Part shown: positions 1-8,367 of the stretch, in pieces
How the letters are laid out: each line of letters starts with the position of its first letter
Position numbering within the stretch: position 1 is the first letter of the stretch
The notes under the pieces: generated by a model
The model's input: only the letters and a program-made list of their open reading frames with translations
Databases searched by the model: none
What the model was told of the DNA's origin: nothing
Translations under genes and position numbers: made by a program
NCBI GenBank assembly: GCA_029880855.1
Contig: JAOUNS010000009.1
Coordinates: forward strand, 62,001 to 126,000
Direction of reading: 5' to 3'
Length of the DNA stretch: 64,000 nt
DNA from: Gammaproteobacteria bacterium
GTDB taxonomy: Bacteria; Pseudomonadota; Gammaproteobacteria; UBA6429; Thiohalophilaceae

Positions 1-309
1 ACTCCACGGGTCAGTCAGTGCAGATAAAACATACTTTATGGCAACCCAACTGCCGGTCGATACGCCATTGATGATAGAAGGTTCAGTCCGCAATCCCACC
101 AGCAGACCACCTGCCAGAATGGCAATAGCCAGACTCGGGATCAATTTGTGTGTAGTGTAAGCCAGTACTACTGCCAGGAGAGGCGGAACGAGACTGTACC
201 ATGCGCCGACTTTATCAAACGGACCAATTGGTTGATAAAAGAATCCTGTCAACAGCAGGAGAAAAAAAATCAAGGCAGCGGTACTATGGCGTAGCAAAAG
301 GTGCGTCAT
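1..309 (-). CDS. NhaC-like Na+/H+ antiporter, N-terminal fragment (cut by window edge)
   Basis: Only the first 103 codons are in the window; the gene continues beyond position 1. The start is the ATG at 309-307. The visible protein is very hydrophobic. It has a first membrane segment at about residues 10-27, then a loop containing FDKVGAWYSL, and two more segments around 40-55 and 60-72. The SLVPPLLAVVLAY stretch is typical of the first conserved helix of the NhaC family of secondary sodium/proton antiporters in the inner membrane. The family call is by recognition of this short stretch; another ion-transporter family is possible. Nothing can be said about the transport core, which lies outside the window. 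Confidence 0.55.
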   Translation of the reverse strand, partial: MTHLLLRHSTAALIFFLLLLTGFFYQPIGPFDKVGAWYSLVPPLLAVVLAYTTHKLIPSLAIAILAGGLLVGLRTEPSIINGVSTGSWVAIKYVLSALTDPWS

Positions 310-471
310 GTAGATGAAAAATATTATTGTGTTTTATTTTTTTTGATGTTTAATGAATTGAGTATACACCATCAATTCAGATGTGAAGGTATGCTGCGCA
401 AAATGTCTTGCCCGGATGATGCCGGTTTGCATTTCCGAACAAGCGGTTGATTCAACACCACAGTTGCATAT

Positions 472-987
472 TCAGCGGATATCTTCAATAGCACTTTTCT
501 TTTGCAAAATGGTGGGACGGATTACCGCGTAACCCAGTGATTGCCAGTGGGCCAGTTCAGTGATCGCGGAGGGTACGACTTCCACAAAATCAAGAAAGTC
601 TGCCGGTTTATAGCCATATTCATCCATAACCAGACCGCAGACCTTGTATTTCACACCGAAGTCCGCGTAGTACTTCATACGAGCCACCGTATCCTTATAT
701 TTGTGCCGATTTTTTTTCACCGTAGTGACGATCTCGGTACCGTGAATGATGACAATGATCTCCATCTCTTCAGGCACATAGCTGTAGGGTTCTTCCAGCA
801 GGGGGTTAAGATATGACCGTATCCAGTACAGGGCTGAATTGATCTTTGCCGGTTCATCGAAGTAAAAATCAAACACCACTTTTTGTGGTTTGTAAGGAGT
901 GTAAACAAACCGATTGTTTTCGGTTGCCGCTGCCGGTGAGAGGCAGAAGAGGAGGAGTAGCAGACAAGATGTTTTGAGGTGATGCAT
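472..987 (-). CDS. Exported DsrE-family protein
   Basis: A 171-residue protein. I chose the ATG at 987-985 because it is followed at once by a signal peptide (MHHLKTSCLLLLLFCLSPAAA, likely cut near residue 20); an in-frame upstream start at 1089 would bury that signal. The mature part looks like the DsrE/DsrF/YchN fold. It has a beta-rich start (KVVFDFYF), an IIVIIHGTEI strand and a Cys near the centre (KVCGL), and ends with the VPSAITELAHWQSLGYAVIRP segment typical of this family. Cytoplasmic DsrE proteins carry sulfur in sulfur oxidation. Exported paralogues have no settled role, and whether this Cys carries sulfur is unknown. The gene stands alone downstream of an outer-membrane protein gene. 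Confidence 0.65.
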   Translation of the reverse strand: MHHLKTSCLLLLLFCLSPAAATENNRFVYTPYKPQKVVFDFYFDEPAKINSALYWIRSYLNPLLEEPYSYVPEEMEIIVIIHGTEIVTTVKKNRHKYKDTVARMKYYADFGVKYKVCGLVMDEYGYKPADFLDFVEVVPSAITELAHWQSLGYAVIRPTILQKKSAIEDIR

Positions 988-1071
988 GGCAAATCCACTG
1001 ACCGACTTTATACAACATATATAGCAGTCAGTCGGGATAAAATACAGTGATTGACTGTCTGGTGTGGCAGT

Positions 1072-1098
1072 AAAAAAAAACCGGAACAAAAGTTCCGG
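1072..1098 (-). terminator. Intrinsic terminator of the TIGR04219-like gene
   Basis: Read on the minus strand, a perfect 7-bp stem (CCGGAAC/GTTCCGG at 1081-1098, loop of four) is followed directly by nine T residues (1080-1072). It lies 28 bases past the stop codon at 1126. Confidence 0.85.
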
Positions 1099-1125
1099 CT
1101 TTTATTCTTACGGTGCTCGGTTCGT

Positions 1126-1884
1126 TTAGAAGTGCAGGAACAGATTAATGAACGGGCCGCTGAAGGTCATGCTGGCGGTAACCGCGTCCAAACCGTCCAG
1201 TTTGATCGATACGTCACGAATACCACCTTCGATACCGAATGGCAAAGCGGATTTATAAACAACCTTGGCAGTGATATCAGAGATTTCGTTGTCACCGATG
1301 TTCAGTGAACTGCCTTCCACGCCCACATAAATACCTGACAGGGGGATGGTCACACCGACTGCGCCATAGATCATGGGAATGGTGCCTGAGATCACGTTTC
1401 TGCTGGTAACACCGCTGCGTGTGATGGAGACATAACCGTCAAGCATCTTTGCCGTAATACCGATATCCAGAGAAACGATATTGTCCAGGATCTGGAAATA
1501 GGCGGTGACGTCCTGATGATCCAGCACCAGCTTGCTCGAGATGCTTTCAGATACATTGTATGTGGTGCCACCGTAACTGAATGGCGTAGAGACTACACCG
1601 GAACCGCTGGTGGACAGACCGGATTTGCTGACTTTGACATTCGGGATAAGCGGTACGGGATGCTCGAAAACAGCATATACGAAGGTATCCTGTTCATCGG
1701 CAAGTTTTAAATCATTTTTCAAGTCGACATTGACAAGGTCAATATATCGAACGGTACCACTTACGTCATGGTCCCAGATACCGCCACCAACCTTGATACC
1801 GATAAAATCGGCACTGGCCGTCTGGGCAAATAATCCGAGCGACAGCGCGAAGAAGCAGGAAGTCAATTTTTTGGAATTCATCAT
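1126..1884 (-). CDS. TIGR04219-type outer membrane beta-barrel protein
   Basis: A 252-residue protein with a clear signal peptide cut after TASA (about residue 25). The mature protein begins DFIGIKVGGGIWDHDVSG and ends in a C-terminal phenylalanine (NLFLHF), the usual outer-membrane barrel assembly signal. Alternating polar and hydrophobic residues run through the whole length, and the order matches the TIGR04219 family of gammaproteobacterial outer membrane proteins, whose function is unknown. Two ATG codons stand side by side; the second gives the same protein less one residue. It is monocistronic: its own terminator follows and a 184-bp gap precedes it. That gap holds no other gene and presumably its promoter. 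Confidence 0.75.
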   Translation of the reverse strand: MMNSKKLTSCFFALSLGLFAQTASADFIGIKVGGGIWDHDVSGTVRYIDLVNVDLKNDLKLADEQDTFVYAVFEHPVPLIPNVKVSKSGLSTSGSGVVSTPFSYGGTTYNVSESISSKLVLDHQDVTAYFQILDNIVSLDIGITAKMLDGYVSITRSGVTSRNVISGTIPMIYGAVGVTIPLSGIYVGVEGSSLNIGDNEISDITAKVVYKSALPFGIEGGIRDVSIKLDGLDAVTASMTFSGPFINLFLHF

Positions 1885-2068
1885 AAAGATTACCTTTGGG
1901 TAATGAACAAAAAGTGTTTAGTTAAGTATTAGCATAATCGACCAATAATCAAGAGATTAAAGGTTTATATCGATAATTTGATGAACAGAGCACATAATTA
2001 GTAAGGAAAATAATATTGTTCTGTCAAATCAGGGAACCATATGTGCTATAGATTCGTTATGAACTTGA

Positions 2069-3184
2069 TCAGCCATGCTGTTTTTCGGCAAGCAGACAGC
2101 GTTCATCATAGGCATGACGTGCTATTTTTACATCTTGGATAAAGTACGCCAGTTCATCCAGCGTTAAGGCCTGCGGACCATCCACCAGGGCTTTGCCAGG
2201 GACAGGATGGAAATCCACCAGGATCATATTGGCACCTGCAATCACTCCCTGAGCAGTGACGTGCATGATGTCCAGCAGACCGTCCGGCGCCTGTTGCCGG
2301 GTGCCAACAGAATGAGAGGGGTCAATACAAACCGGCATCCGGGTCAACCGTTTAATGACCGGTACATGGGCAAAATCAACAAAGTTTCGATGGGGATCGC
2401 CCATGTTGGTTTTCATACCCCGCAGACCAAAGATGACTTTCGTATTTCCTTCACTGGCCAGATATTCAGCGGCATTTAACGATTCTTCCAGGGTGATACC
2501 AAAGCCTCGTTTGAGCAGTACGGGAAATTCACGTTGTCGCCCCACTGCCTTGAGCAATTCAAAGTTCTGGGTGTTACGGGTGCCAATCTGCAACATGATA
2601 CCGGTGGGGTTGCCGGTTTGGCGCAGGGCATCACGGATTTCATCGACATGATCCTCGTGGGTGATCTCCATGGCAATGACCTTGATGTCATACTTGCCCG
2701 CCAGTTCGAAGACATAGGGCAGACAGTTTTTGCCGTGGCCCTGGAAGGAATAGGGATTGGTGCGGGGTTTATAGGCACCCATGCGGGTACAGGTTTGACC
2801 GTGTTCCTGCAAGGCCTTCATCATCATTTCCACATGTTCCGGGTTATCCACGGCACACAGGCCGGCAAAGATATTCAGGTTATCCTGCCCAAAATGGACA
2901 CCGTTATAGGTAAACGCCGTTGGCCGGTTGTCGTCTTTGTGGCGACCCAGAATGCGATATTCCTGGGAAACACGCACCACCCGTTCAACGCCGGGCAGAC
3001 TGCTGATCTCCTCCTGAGAAAGGGGGCTGGTATCACCAACAAGATAGATTTCAGTAAGGACCTGTTGGGCGCCATGTTCTTCGTGAATGCGAACCTGAAT
3101 ACCGGGCAGGGCGGTGAGAAATGCCAGCGTCTGGCGGTAGGCGTCTGACTCTCTGGTGGTATCCGGCTGCAGGATGACAATCAT
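2069..3184 (-). CDS. Divergent 3-deoxy-7-phosphoheptulonate synthase (type I-beta-like)
   Basis: A 371-residue member of the DAHP synthase/KDO8P synthase family. The family condenses phosphoenolpyruvate with erythrose 4-phosphate, the first step of the shikimate pathway. An N-terminal ferredoxin-like domain (residues 1-75, starting MIVILQPD) is followed by the TIM barrel, as in the Thermotoga-type enzyme. Conserved pieces are GAYKPRTNPYSFQG, LLKRGFG and DPSHSVG (metal-ligand His). Departures are the normal GPCSVE motif read as GLCAVDN (Cys kept), and the metal-ligand Glu in the usual EVHP replaced by Asp (DFHP). CERGIRT is replaced by a different stretch, LRGMKTNM. Its ATG overlaps the aguB stop codon by four bases, so translation is probably coupled. 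DAHP synthase activity is inferred from the family; another 2-oxo-acid substrate remains possible. Confidence 0.75.
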   Translation of the reverse strand: MIVILQPDTTRESDAYRQTLAFLTALPGIQVRIHEEHGAQQVLTEIYLVGDTSPLSQEEISSLPGVERVVRVSQEYRILGRHKDDNRPTAFTYNGVHFGQDNLNIFAGLCAVDNPEHVEMMMKALQEHGQTCTRMGAYKPRTNPYSFQGHGKNCLPYVFELAGKYDIKVIAMEITHEDHVDEIRDALRQTGNPTGIMLQIGTRNTQNFELLKAVGRQREFPVLLKRGFGITLEESLNAAEYLASEGNTKVIFGLRGMKTNMGDPHRNFVDFAHVPVIKRLTRMPVCIDPSHSVGTRQQAPDGLLDIMHVTAQGVIAGANMILVDFHPVPGKALVDGPQALTLDELAYFIQDVKIARHAYDERCLLAEKQHG

Positions 3185-4098
3185 GGTAATTTGCGGCCTG
3201 TATTGTCCCGGAAGCGTAACAGCAGGTCCTGGTAGGCATCAATTCGCCGATCTCGCAGATAGGGCCAGATGCGGCGGACATTTTCACTGCGCTGCAGGTC
3301 AATCTCCGCCAGCAGGGTTTCAGCGGCATCACTGTTTGCCCGGGCCAGGAATTCACCCTGCGGCCCGGCGACAAAACTGTTGCCCCAAAACTTGATGCCG
3401 TCATTCTCCGCACCGGGAGCGGCTTCAAAGCCGGTCCGGTTACAGGCCAACAGCGGCAGACCATTGGCAATGGCATGACCCCGTTGCACGGTGACCCAGG
3501 CATCCAGCTGTCGATTGCGCTCAGCCTCGCTGTCATTCATATCCCAACCGATGGCGGTGGGATAGAGCAGCAGATCTGCCCCGGCCAGCGCCATGAGGCG
3601 GGCGGCCTCCGGGAACCATTGGTCCCAGCAGACCAACACCCCGAGTTTGCCGACAGATGTTGCAATGGGCGTGAACCCCATATCGCCGGGGGTGAAGTAG
3701 AATTTTTCATAAAAGCCGGGATCATCCGGGATGTGCATCTTGCGGTAACAACCGGCAATGCTGCCGTCACACTCAAAGACAACCGCAGTATTGTGGTACA
3801 AACCGGCGGCGCGGCGCTCGAACAGGGAGGCAACAATGACAAGCTGGTGTTGTTTGGCCAGGGCTGAGAGCTTTTCAGTTGTCGGACCGGGGATGGGTTC
3901 TGCCAGATCAAACTGACCGGTATCCTCGGTTTGGCAAAAATAGAGGCTGTTGTGCAGTTCCTGTAACAGGATCAACTGTGCGCCACGAGCCGCTGCCGCA
4001 GTTATACCCTCGGTGATCTGTGTAAAATTCGCGGCCGGATCACTGCTGCAGGTATGCTGAATGAGTGCCGCTGTAATGGTCTGATGCACTTTTGCCAT
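3181..4098 (-). CDS. aguB: N-carbamoylputrescine amidase
   Basis: A 305-residue nitrilase-superfamily amidase that hydrolyses N-carbamoylputrescine to putrescine, CO2 and ammonia. It is the last step of the agmatine route from arginine. The catalytic triad is visible: Glu47 (LLQELHNS), Lys120 (YRKMHIPDDP) and Cys157 (VCWDQWFPE). FYFTPGD and the late EIDLQRSENVRRIWPYLRDRR are typical of AguB and separate it from other nitrilases. Its partner aguA is at 4600-5640 on the same strand, split from it by a small lipoprotein gene on the other strand. The stop codon overlaps the start of the DAHP synthase-like gene (ATGA). A perfect TATAAT on the minus strand lies 20 bases before the start. Confidence 0.95.
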   Translation of the reverse strand: MAKVHQTITAALIQHTCSSDPAANFTQITEGITAAAARGAQLILLQELHNSLYFCQTEDTGQFDLAEPIPGPTTEKLSALAKQHQLVIVASLFERRAAGLYHNTAVVFECDGSIAGCYRKMHIPDDPGFYEKFYFTPGDMGFTPIATSVGKLGVLVCWDQWFPEAARLMALAGADLLLYPTAIGWDMNDSEAERNRQLDAWVTVQRGHAIANGLPLLACNRTGFEAAPGAENDGIKFWGNSFVAGPQGEFLARANSDAAETLLAEIDLQRSENVRRIWPYLRDRRIDAYQDLLLRFRDNTGRKLP

Positions 4099-4118
4099 GT
4101 TAATCTCTAAACAGTGTC

Positions 4119-4124
4119 ATTATA
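4119..4124 (-). promoter_or_regulatory. Candidate -10 element for aguB
   Basis: On the minus strand the hexamer reads TATAAT, about 20 bases upstream of the aguB ATG. No good -35 is seen at 16-18 bp spacing; a TCGACA lies 20 bp away. The assignment therefore rests on the perfect -10 and its position. Confidence 0.4.
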
Positions 4125-4185
4125 CTCTAAATCAAATGCCGGTCTGTCGACACCCGGTACTGAACAATAACATAAGGAGAGAAGT

Positions 4186-4590
4186 ATGCGACGCCGCTTA
4201 CCTGTCAGGCAATGGTTCCTGGTCATTTTTCTTGCAGCCCTGGCCGGTTGTACCACGACACCGGACAGATTTGAGGTGCTGGACAATGTGTGGAAAAATT
4301 ATGAAAAGGCCATGCTCTGGGGGGAATATTCCTACTGTCTGGACGCCCATAAAGGCAATCCTGTCACGGCAAAGCAACTCTCGCACCTGAAGTCGATCAA
4401 GGTGACCGGTTATGAGGTCATGAAAAAGGAAGTCACACCGGATAAAAATATTGCCAGGCAACTGGTGGAAATCAAATATTACAACAAGGCCTATGCGGTC
4501 GTGCGCACTATCAATGTGGATCAGGAATGGCTGTATGAACCGAAATCAAATCAGTGGGTCATTCTGACACCCTTTCCCGATTTTCAATAA
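4186..4590 (+). CDS. Small lipoprotein of unknown function
   Basis: A 134-residue protein starting with a lipoprotein signal peptide. Two Arg-rich turns (MRRRLPVRQ) precede a hydrophobic stretch and the lipobox LAGC (Cys at about residue 22), followed by TTTPD. Absence of Asp directly after the Cys favours sorting to the outer membrane. The remaining 110 residues form a small alpha/beta domain with no motif I can name. A good Shine-Dalgarno (AAGGAGAG) precedes the ATG. It lies between the convergent or divergent agu genes on the opposite strand and ends 9 bases before the aguA stop, so it is convergent with aguA. A similar short lipoprotein occurs in related bacteria, to my recollection, without assigned function. 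Confidence 0.8.
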   Translation: MRRRLPVRQWFLVIFLAALAGCTTTPDRFEVLDNVWKNYEKAMLWGEYSYCLDAHKGNPVTAKQLSHLKSIKVTGYEVMKKEVTPDKNIARQLVEIKYYNKAYAVVRTINVDQEWLYEPKSNQWVILTPFPDFQ

Positions 4591-4599
4591 AACAATCCG

Positions 4600-5640
4600 T
4601 TAACCGGCCCGCAAAACGCCTTGTGGTAATTGCATGGTGATACAGTGCAGGCTGCCGAATTGCTCGATCAGGGGCTGGCAGTCAATCCCAACCACCTCAT
4701 GGTTGGGGAAACATTCGCGCAGCCGGTGCAGCGCTGTTTGATCCCGCTTGTCACGATAGGTCGGCACCAATACCTGTTTATTTATGATCAGGAAATTGGC
4801 ATAACTGCCCGGCAGACGATCTCCCTCAGCGTTATAAATTGGATCGGGAATCGGCAGGGGAATCAGTTTATAAGGCTTGCCGTTTCGATCGGTCAGCTTT
4901 TCCAGTTCTGCCTGCATGCGGGCAAGACCGGCATAGTGCTCATCTGCCGGGTTTTCGCAGGCGGTGTAGGCAATGGTGGCGGGATCACAAAAGCGAGCCA
5001 GCATATCGATATGACTATCAGTATCATCGCCGCGTAATTCGCCTTCTGCCAGCCAGAGGACACGATCGACACCCAGCAAGTCGTGCAAAATTTGTTCAAT
5101 AGCGGCCTTGTCCAGATGCGGGTTGCGCGTTGGTGTGAGCAGACAGTTTTCCGTGGTCAACAGCGTGCCCTGACCATCACTGTCGATACTGCCACCTTCC
5201 AGAATGAGACCGGAGGATTCGATATCGATGTCGGCGAATGTTTTTTCGGCATAGAGTCGCAGTGACAGCAAATCATCCAGTGTGGCAGCGTACTTTTGGC
5301 CCCAACCGTTAAACCCAAAATCCATCAGCCGGGGTTTGCCGTCCGCCAAAATCGTGATGGGGCCGTGGTCGCGCGCCCAGCTGTCATTGGAGGGCAGGTT
5401 CCGGAACACGACTCGATCAAGTGCAATACCCGCCCGATTGAGTATGGTGCGGATGTGTCGTTGATGTTGATCGTCAAAACAGACAACCAGCAGTTGTTCA
5501 CTGCGGGTAATGGCGCGACTGAGATCCAGATAGACCTGCTCCACCTGATTCAGCCAGGGCGCCCAATCACCATAGGGATGGGGCCAGGTTAGCATAACAC
5601 CGCTTTGTGGGTACCATTCGGCAGGCAAGACACGTTGCAT
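4600..5640 (-). CDS. aguA: Agmatine deiminase
   Basis: A 346-residue enzyme of the peptidyl-arginine-deiminase-like family that converts agmatine to N-carbamoylputrescine, the step before AguB. Family landmarks are PAEWYPQSGVMLTWPH at the N terminus, NDSWARDHGPI near residue 85 and the LEGGSID segment. DTDSHIDM carries the catalytic His, and the nucleophile is Cys333 in LHCITMQ, close to the C terminus as expected. Full length for the family (about 340-370). With aguB it completes agmatine to putrescine in the cytoplasm; an arginine decarboxylase is not in the window. The gene for a small exported protein lies 44 bases upstream on the same strand. Confidence 0.95.
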   Translation of the reverse strand: MQRVLPAEWYPQSGVMLTWPHPYGDWAPWLNQVEQVYLDLSRAITRSEQLLVVCFDDQHQRHIRTILNRAGIALDRVVFRNLPSNDSWARDHGPITILADGKPRLMDFGFNGWGQKYAATLDDLLSLRLYAEKTFADIDIESSGLILEGGSIDSDGQGTLLTTENCLLTPTRNPHLDKAAIEQILHDLLGVDRVLWLAEGELRGDDTDSHIDMLARFCDPATIAYTACENPADEHYAGLARMQAELEKLTDRNGKPYKLIPLPIPDPIYNAEGDRLPGSYANFLIINKQVLVPTYRDKRDQTALHRLRECFPNHEVVGIDCQPLIEQFGSLHCITMQLPQGVLRAG

Positions 5641-5684
5641 AGGAATCTTCCCGTGTGATTCAGGTGGAAAAAAATGTTGAGAAT

Positions 5685-5987
5685 TTAGTTTTCTTCAGGG
5701 GTGTGAAACACGGCGTGTATCACGTAATTGCTTTCAAAATAGACCGTAAAGCCTTTGTATACCCAGCGGGAAATCGGCGGTGTGCCGACGGCGGAATATT
5801 TTTTTTCCGGTTCCCCGAATTGGCTCAGGACATTTTCCTTGGTCATACCACGGCCGGGCAGGGTGACAGAAAAGGTCTCGGGTTTCTCTTCCTGTTTTTC
5901 CGGAACAGTCAGGTTGTCAGCCGGAACCGTGCATGGCAGACTGCACAGGCAAACAGCGAGCCACAGTGCATTAACCGATTTCCTCAT
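5685..5987 (-). CDS. Small exported protein of a conserved unknown family
   Basis: A 100-residue protein. I start it at the ATG at 5987-5985, because a signal peptide follows directly (MRKSVNALWLAVCLCSLPCTVPA). A longer reading from 6083 adds an unlikely 32-residue leader overlapping the upstream region of relA. The mature end has GRGMTKENVLSQFGEPEKK, then PPISRWVYKGFTVYFE and VIHAVFH. That pattern of a short helix with an FGEP turn followed by two strands recalls the BamE/SmpA-like small folds. It recurs in a widespread uncharacterised proteobacterial family. No function can be assigned. It could share a transcript with aguA downstream. Confidence 0.65.
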   Translation of the reverse strand: MRKSVNALWLAVCLCSLPCTVPADNLTVPEKQEEKPETFSVTLPGRGMTKENVLSQFGEPEKKYSAVGTPPISRWVYKGFTVYFESNYVIHAVFHTPEEN

Positions 5988-6136
5988 TTTACTGCTCCAC
6001 TCCTGGGATTTTGGTCCGGGTTGTGCCGGGTTTTGATCGATACTTCCAAGCGGAAAACTATACGATTTTATCGTTTGAAACAAGTGTTCTGTTGGGCAGG
6101 CTTGAAACGAAAAGCGAAAAGGTCCATAAGTGGGTT

Positions 6137-8350
6137 ATGGTACAAACAAACACCGGATTGATTACTGCTGAACTGACCAACGCGGAGGCGGTGGGGGCCT
6201 GGCTGGATGCATTGGGCCAGAAAGCCACACCGGAAGAGGCGGATACTGTCTGGCAGGCGATTCGACTTGCCAGTCAGGCCCATGCCGGCCAATTTCGTGC
6301 CTCGGGTGAACCCTATATCAGCCACGCGATTGCTGTGGCGGAAATTCTGGTGCAGTTGCGGCTGGATACCAATGCCATTATTGCCGCCATCCTGCATGAT
6401 GTCGTAGAGGATTCCAGTACTTCGCTGGAAAGCATCGAGACGCAATTTGGTCACGATGTCACCCAACTGGTGGATGGCGTGACCAAGATGCGGGTCATTG
6501 ACCTGGGTGCACGACCGGACGGCAAGAAAGAGGCCTTGCAGGCAGAAAGTCTGCGCAAGCTCCTGCTGGCTATGGCGGAAGATGTACGGGTTGTGCTGAT
6601 CAAACTGGCGGACCGCCTGCACAATATGCGCACCCTCAAACACCTCCCGGAAGACAAACAACTGCGCATTGCCCGGGAAACGCTCGACATCTATGCCCCA
6701 TTAGCCAACCGTCTGGGTATCTGGCAAATCAAATGGGAACTGGAGGATCTGGCATTTCGCTATCAGGATCCGGTTGCCTATAAACAAATTGCCCGTTTTC
6801 TGGATGAACGTCGGGTGGATAGGGAAGAGTACATAGCCCATGCCACCACTGTTTTGGGCAAGGAACTGGAGCATGCCGGTATTCATGCAGACATTCAGGG
6901 GCGCCCCAAACATATTTACAGCATCTGGAAAAAGATGCAGCGCAAAGGGATAGGTTTTCACGAACTGTATGATGTGCGTGCCATTCGCCTGCTGGTTGAT
7001 GCCAAGCGGGATTGCTACGCCGCCCTGGGGGCGGTGCATGGATTGTGGCGACACATTCCGAAAGAGTTCGACGATTACATCGCCACCCCCAAGGAAAACA
7101 ACTATCAATCTATCCACACCGCCGTGATAGGACCGGGGGGTAAAACCCTGGAAGTACAGATCAGGACCCGGGATATGCATGACCATGCCGAACTGGGTGT
7201 GGCGGCACACTGGAAATACAAGGAGGGCTCGAAACAGGCTTCTGCCTTTGAACAAAAGATTGCCTGGTTGAGGCAACTGCTGGAGTGGCGTGAGGAGTCA
7301 GACGATGCCGGTGATTTCATTGATCGCTTCAAGTCTGAGGTCTTTCAGGATCGGGTCTATGTGCTGACCCCGCAAGGAGATGTAGTGGATCTGCCGCAGG
7401 GGGCCACACCACTGGATTTTGCCTATCTCATTCACACAGAAGTGGGACACCGTTGTCGCGGGGCCAGGGTAAACGGACGGATGGTCAATCTGACCTACGA
7501 ACTGAAAAGCGGAGAACAGGTCGAGGTCCTTACCACGCGTCACAGTCGACCCAGTCGAGACTGGCTTAATCCCCACCTCGGTTACCTGAAAACCAACCGT
7601 GCACGCGCCAAGGTCAGGGCCTGGCTGAAGTTACAGGACCACGACATCAATGTGACCAGTGGCCGCACGGCACTGGAAAAGGAATTGCACCGGCTTGGTG
7701 TGAGCAGTATCAACCACCATGCCCTGGCTGAACATCTGAAGTATACGGATTTGGAGGAATTTCTCTCCGCACTGGGGCGAGGCGACATCACCTCGGCACA
7801 GATTGCCAACGGTGTGCAGCGCCTGTCACAGAGCGAGCAACCCCAGGATCTGGTGGATATGTTGCCACGTCATCGACCGGCGGACACAACCGGTATCGAT
7901 GACGGTATTTCCATCGAAGGCGTCGGCAACCTGATGACCAATATGGCCAACTGCTGTAAACCGGTACCGGGCGATCCCATCATCGGTTTTATCACACAGG
8001 GGCGCGGCGTCACCGTGCATCGACGGGACTGTCACAATATCCTGAAGATGGATGATGCCAGGCGTGGACGGTTGATCTCGGTGGATTGGGGCAAAAAGCA
8101 CCGTACCGCTTATCCGGTGGATATTCAGGTAGAATCCATTGATCGGCAAAACCTGCTCAAGGATATTTTGACGGTATTCAGCAATGAAAAGATCAATGTG
8201 CTGGCGGTCAACACCCAGTCCGATACCGACAACAATACCGCCAGTATGAAGTTTCGTCTGGAGATCAGCGATGTGGGACAATTGAGCAGGGTGTTAAACA
8301 GAATCGGTCAATTAAACAATGTCATGGAAGTTCGGCGTCAAACCCGCTGA
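6137..8350 (+). CDS. relA: RelA/SpoT-type (p)ppGpp synthetase with an apparently intact hydrolase site
   Basis: Alarmone enzyme of 737 residues, starting at the ATG at 6137. An in-frame start at 6011 would add 42 residues unlike the family. The order is HD hydrolase, synthetase, TGS (about 350-410), helical/zinc-finger (NCCKPVPGD) and C-terminal ACT. The synthetase domain has GRPKHIYSIWKKM and, at 310-313, EFDD, the acidic signature of RelA-type synthetases (bifunctional Rel/SpoT have RxKD). Yet all hydrolase residues that are degenerate in E. coli RelA are present: Arg54, His63, HDVVED at 87-92, Asp159 and Asn163 in KLADRLHN. It may therefore make and degrade (p)ppGpp. sfsA follows 17 bases later. 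The symbol reflects synthetase type; function as a bifunctional Rel is possible. Confidence 0.93.
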   Translation: MVQTNTGLITAELTNAEAVGAWLDALGQKATPEEADTVWQAIRLASQAHAGQFRASGEPYISHAIAVAEILVQLRLDTNAIIAAILHDVVEDSSTSLESIETQFGHDVTQLVDGVTKMRVIDLGARPDGKKEALQAESLRKLLLAMAEDVRVVLIKLADRLHNMRTLKHLPEDKQLRIARETLDIYAPLANRLGIWQIKWELEDLAFRYQDPVAYKQIARFLDERRVDREEYIAHATTVLGKELEHAGIHADIQGRPKHIYSIWKKMQRKGIGFHELYDVRAIRLLVDAKRDCYAALGAVHGLWRHIPKEFDDYIATPKENNYQSIHTAVIGPGGKTLEVQIRTRDMHDHAELGVAAHWKYKEGSKQASAFEQKIAWLRQLLEWREESDDAGDFIDRFKSEVFQDRVYVLTPQGDVVDLPQGATPLDFAYLIHTEVGHRCRGARVNGRMVNLTYELKSGEQVEVLTTRHSRPSRDWLNPHLGYLKTNRARAKVRAWLKLQDHDINVTSGRTALEKELHRLGVSSINHHALAEHLKYTDLEEFLSALGRGDITSAQIANGVQRLSQSEQPQDLVDMLPRHRPADTTGIDDGISIEGVGNLMTNMANCCKPVPGDPIIGFITQGRGVTVHRRDCHNILKMDDARRGRLISVDWGKKHRTAYPVDIQVESIDRQNLLKDILTVFSNEKINVLAVNTQSDTDNNTASMKFRLEISDVGQLSRVLNRIGQLNNVMEVRRQTR

Positions 8351-8367
8351 TTTGAAGGAATCGTTCT

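Noticed and set aside
310-471. A gene in the gap between the NhaC-like and DsrE-like genes
   Set aside because: No frame with a ribosome site; the AT-rich part probably holds the promoter of the antiporter gene.
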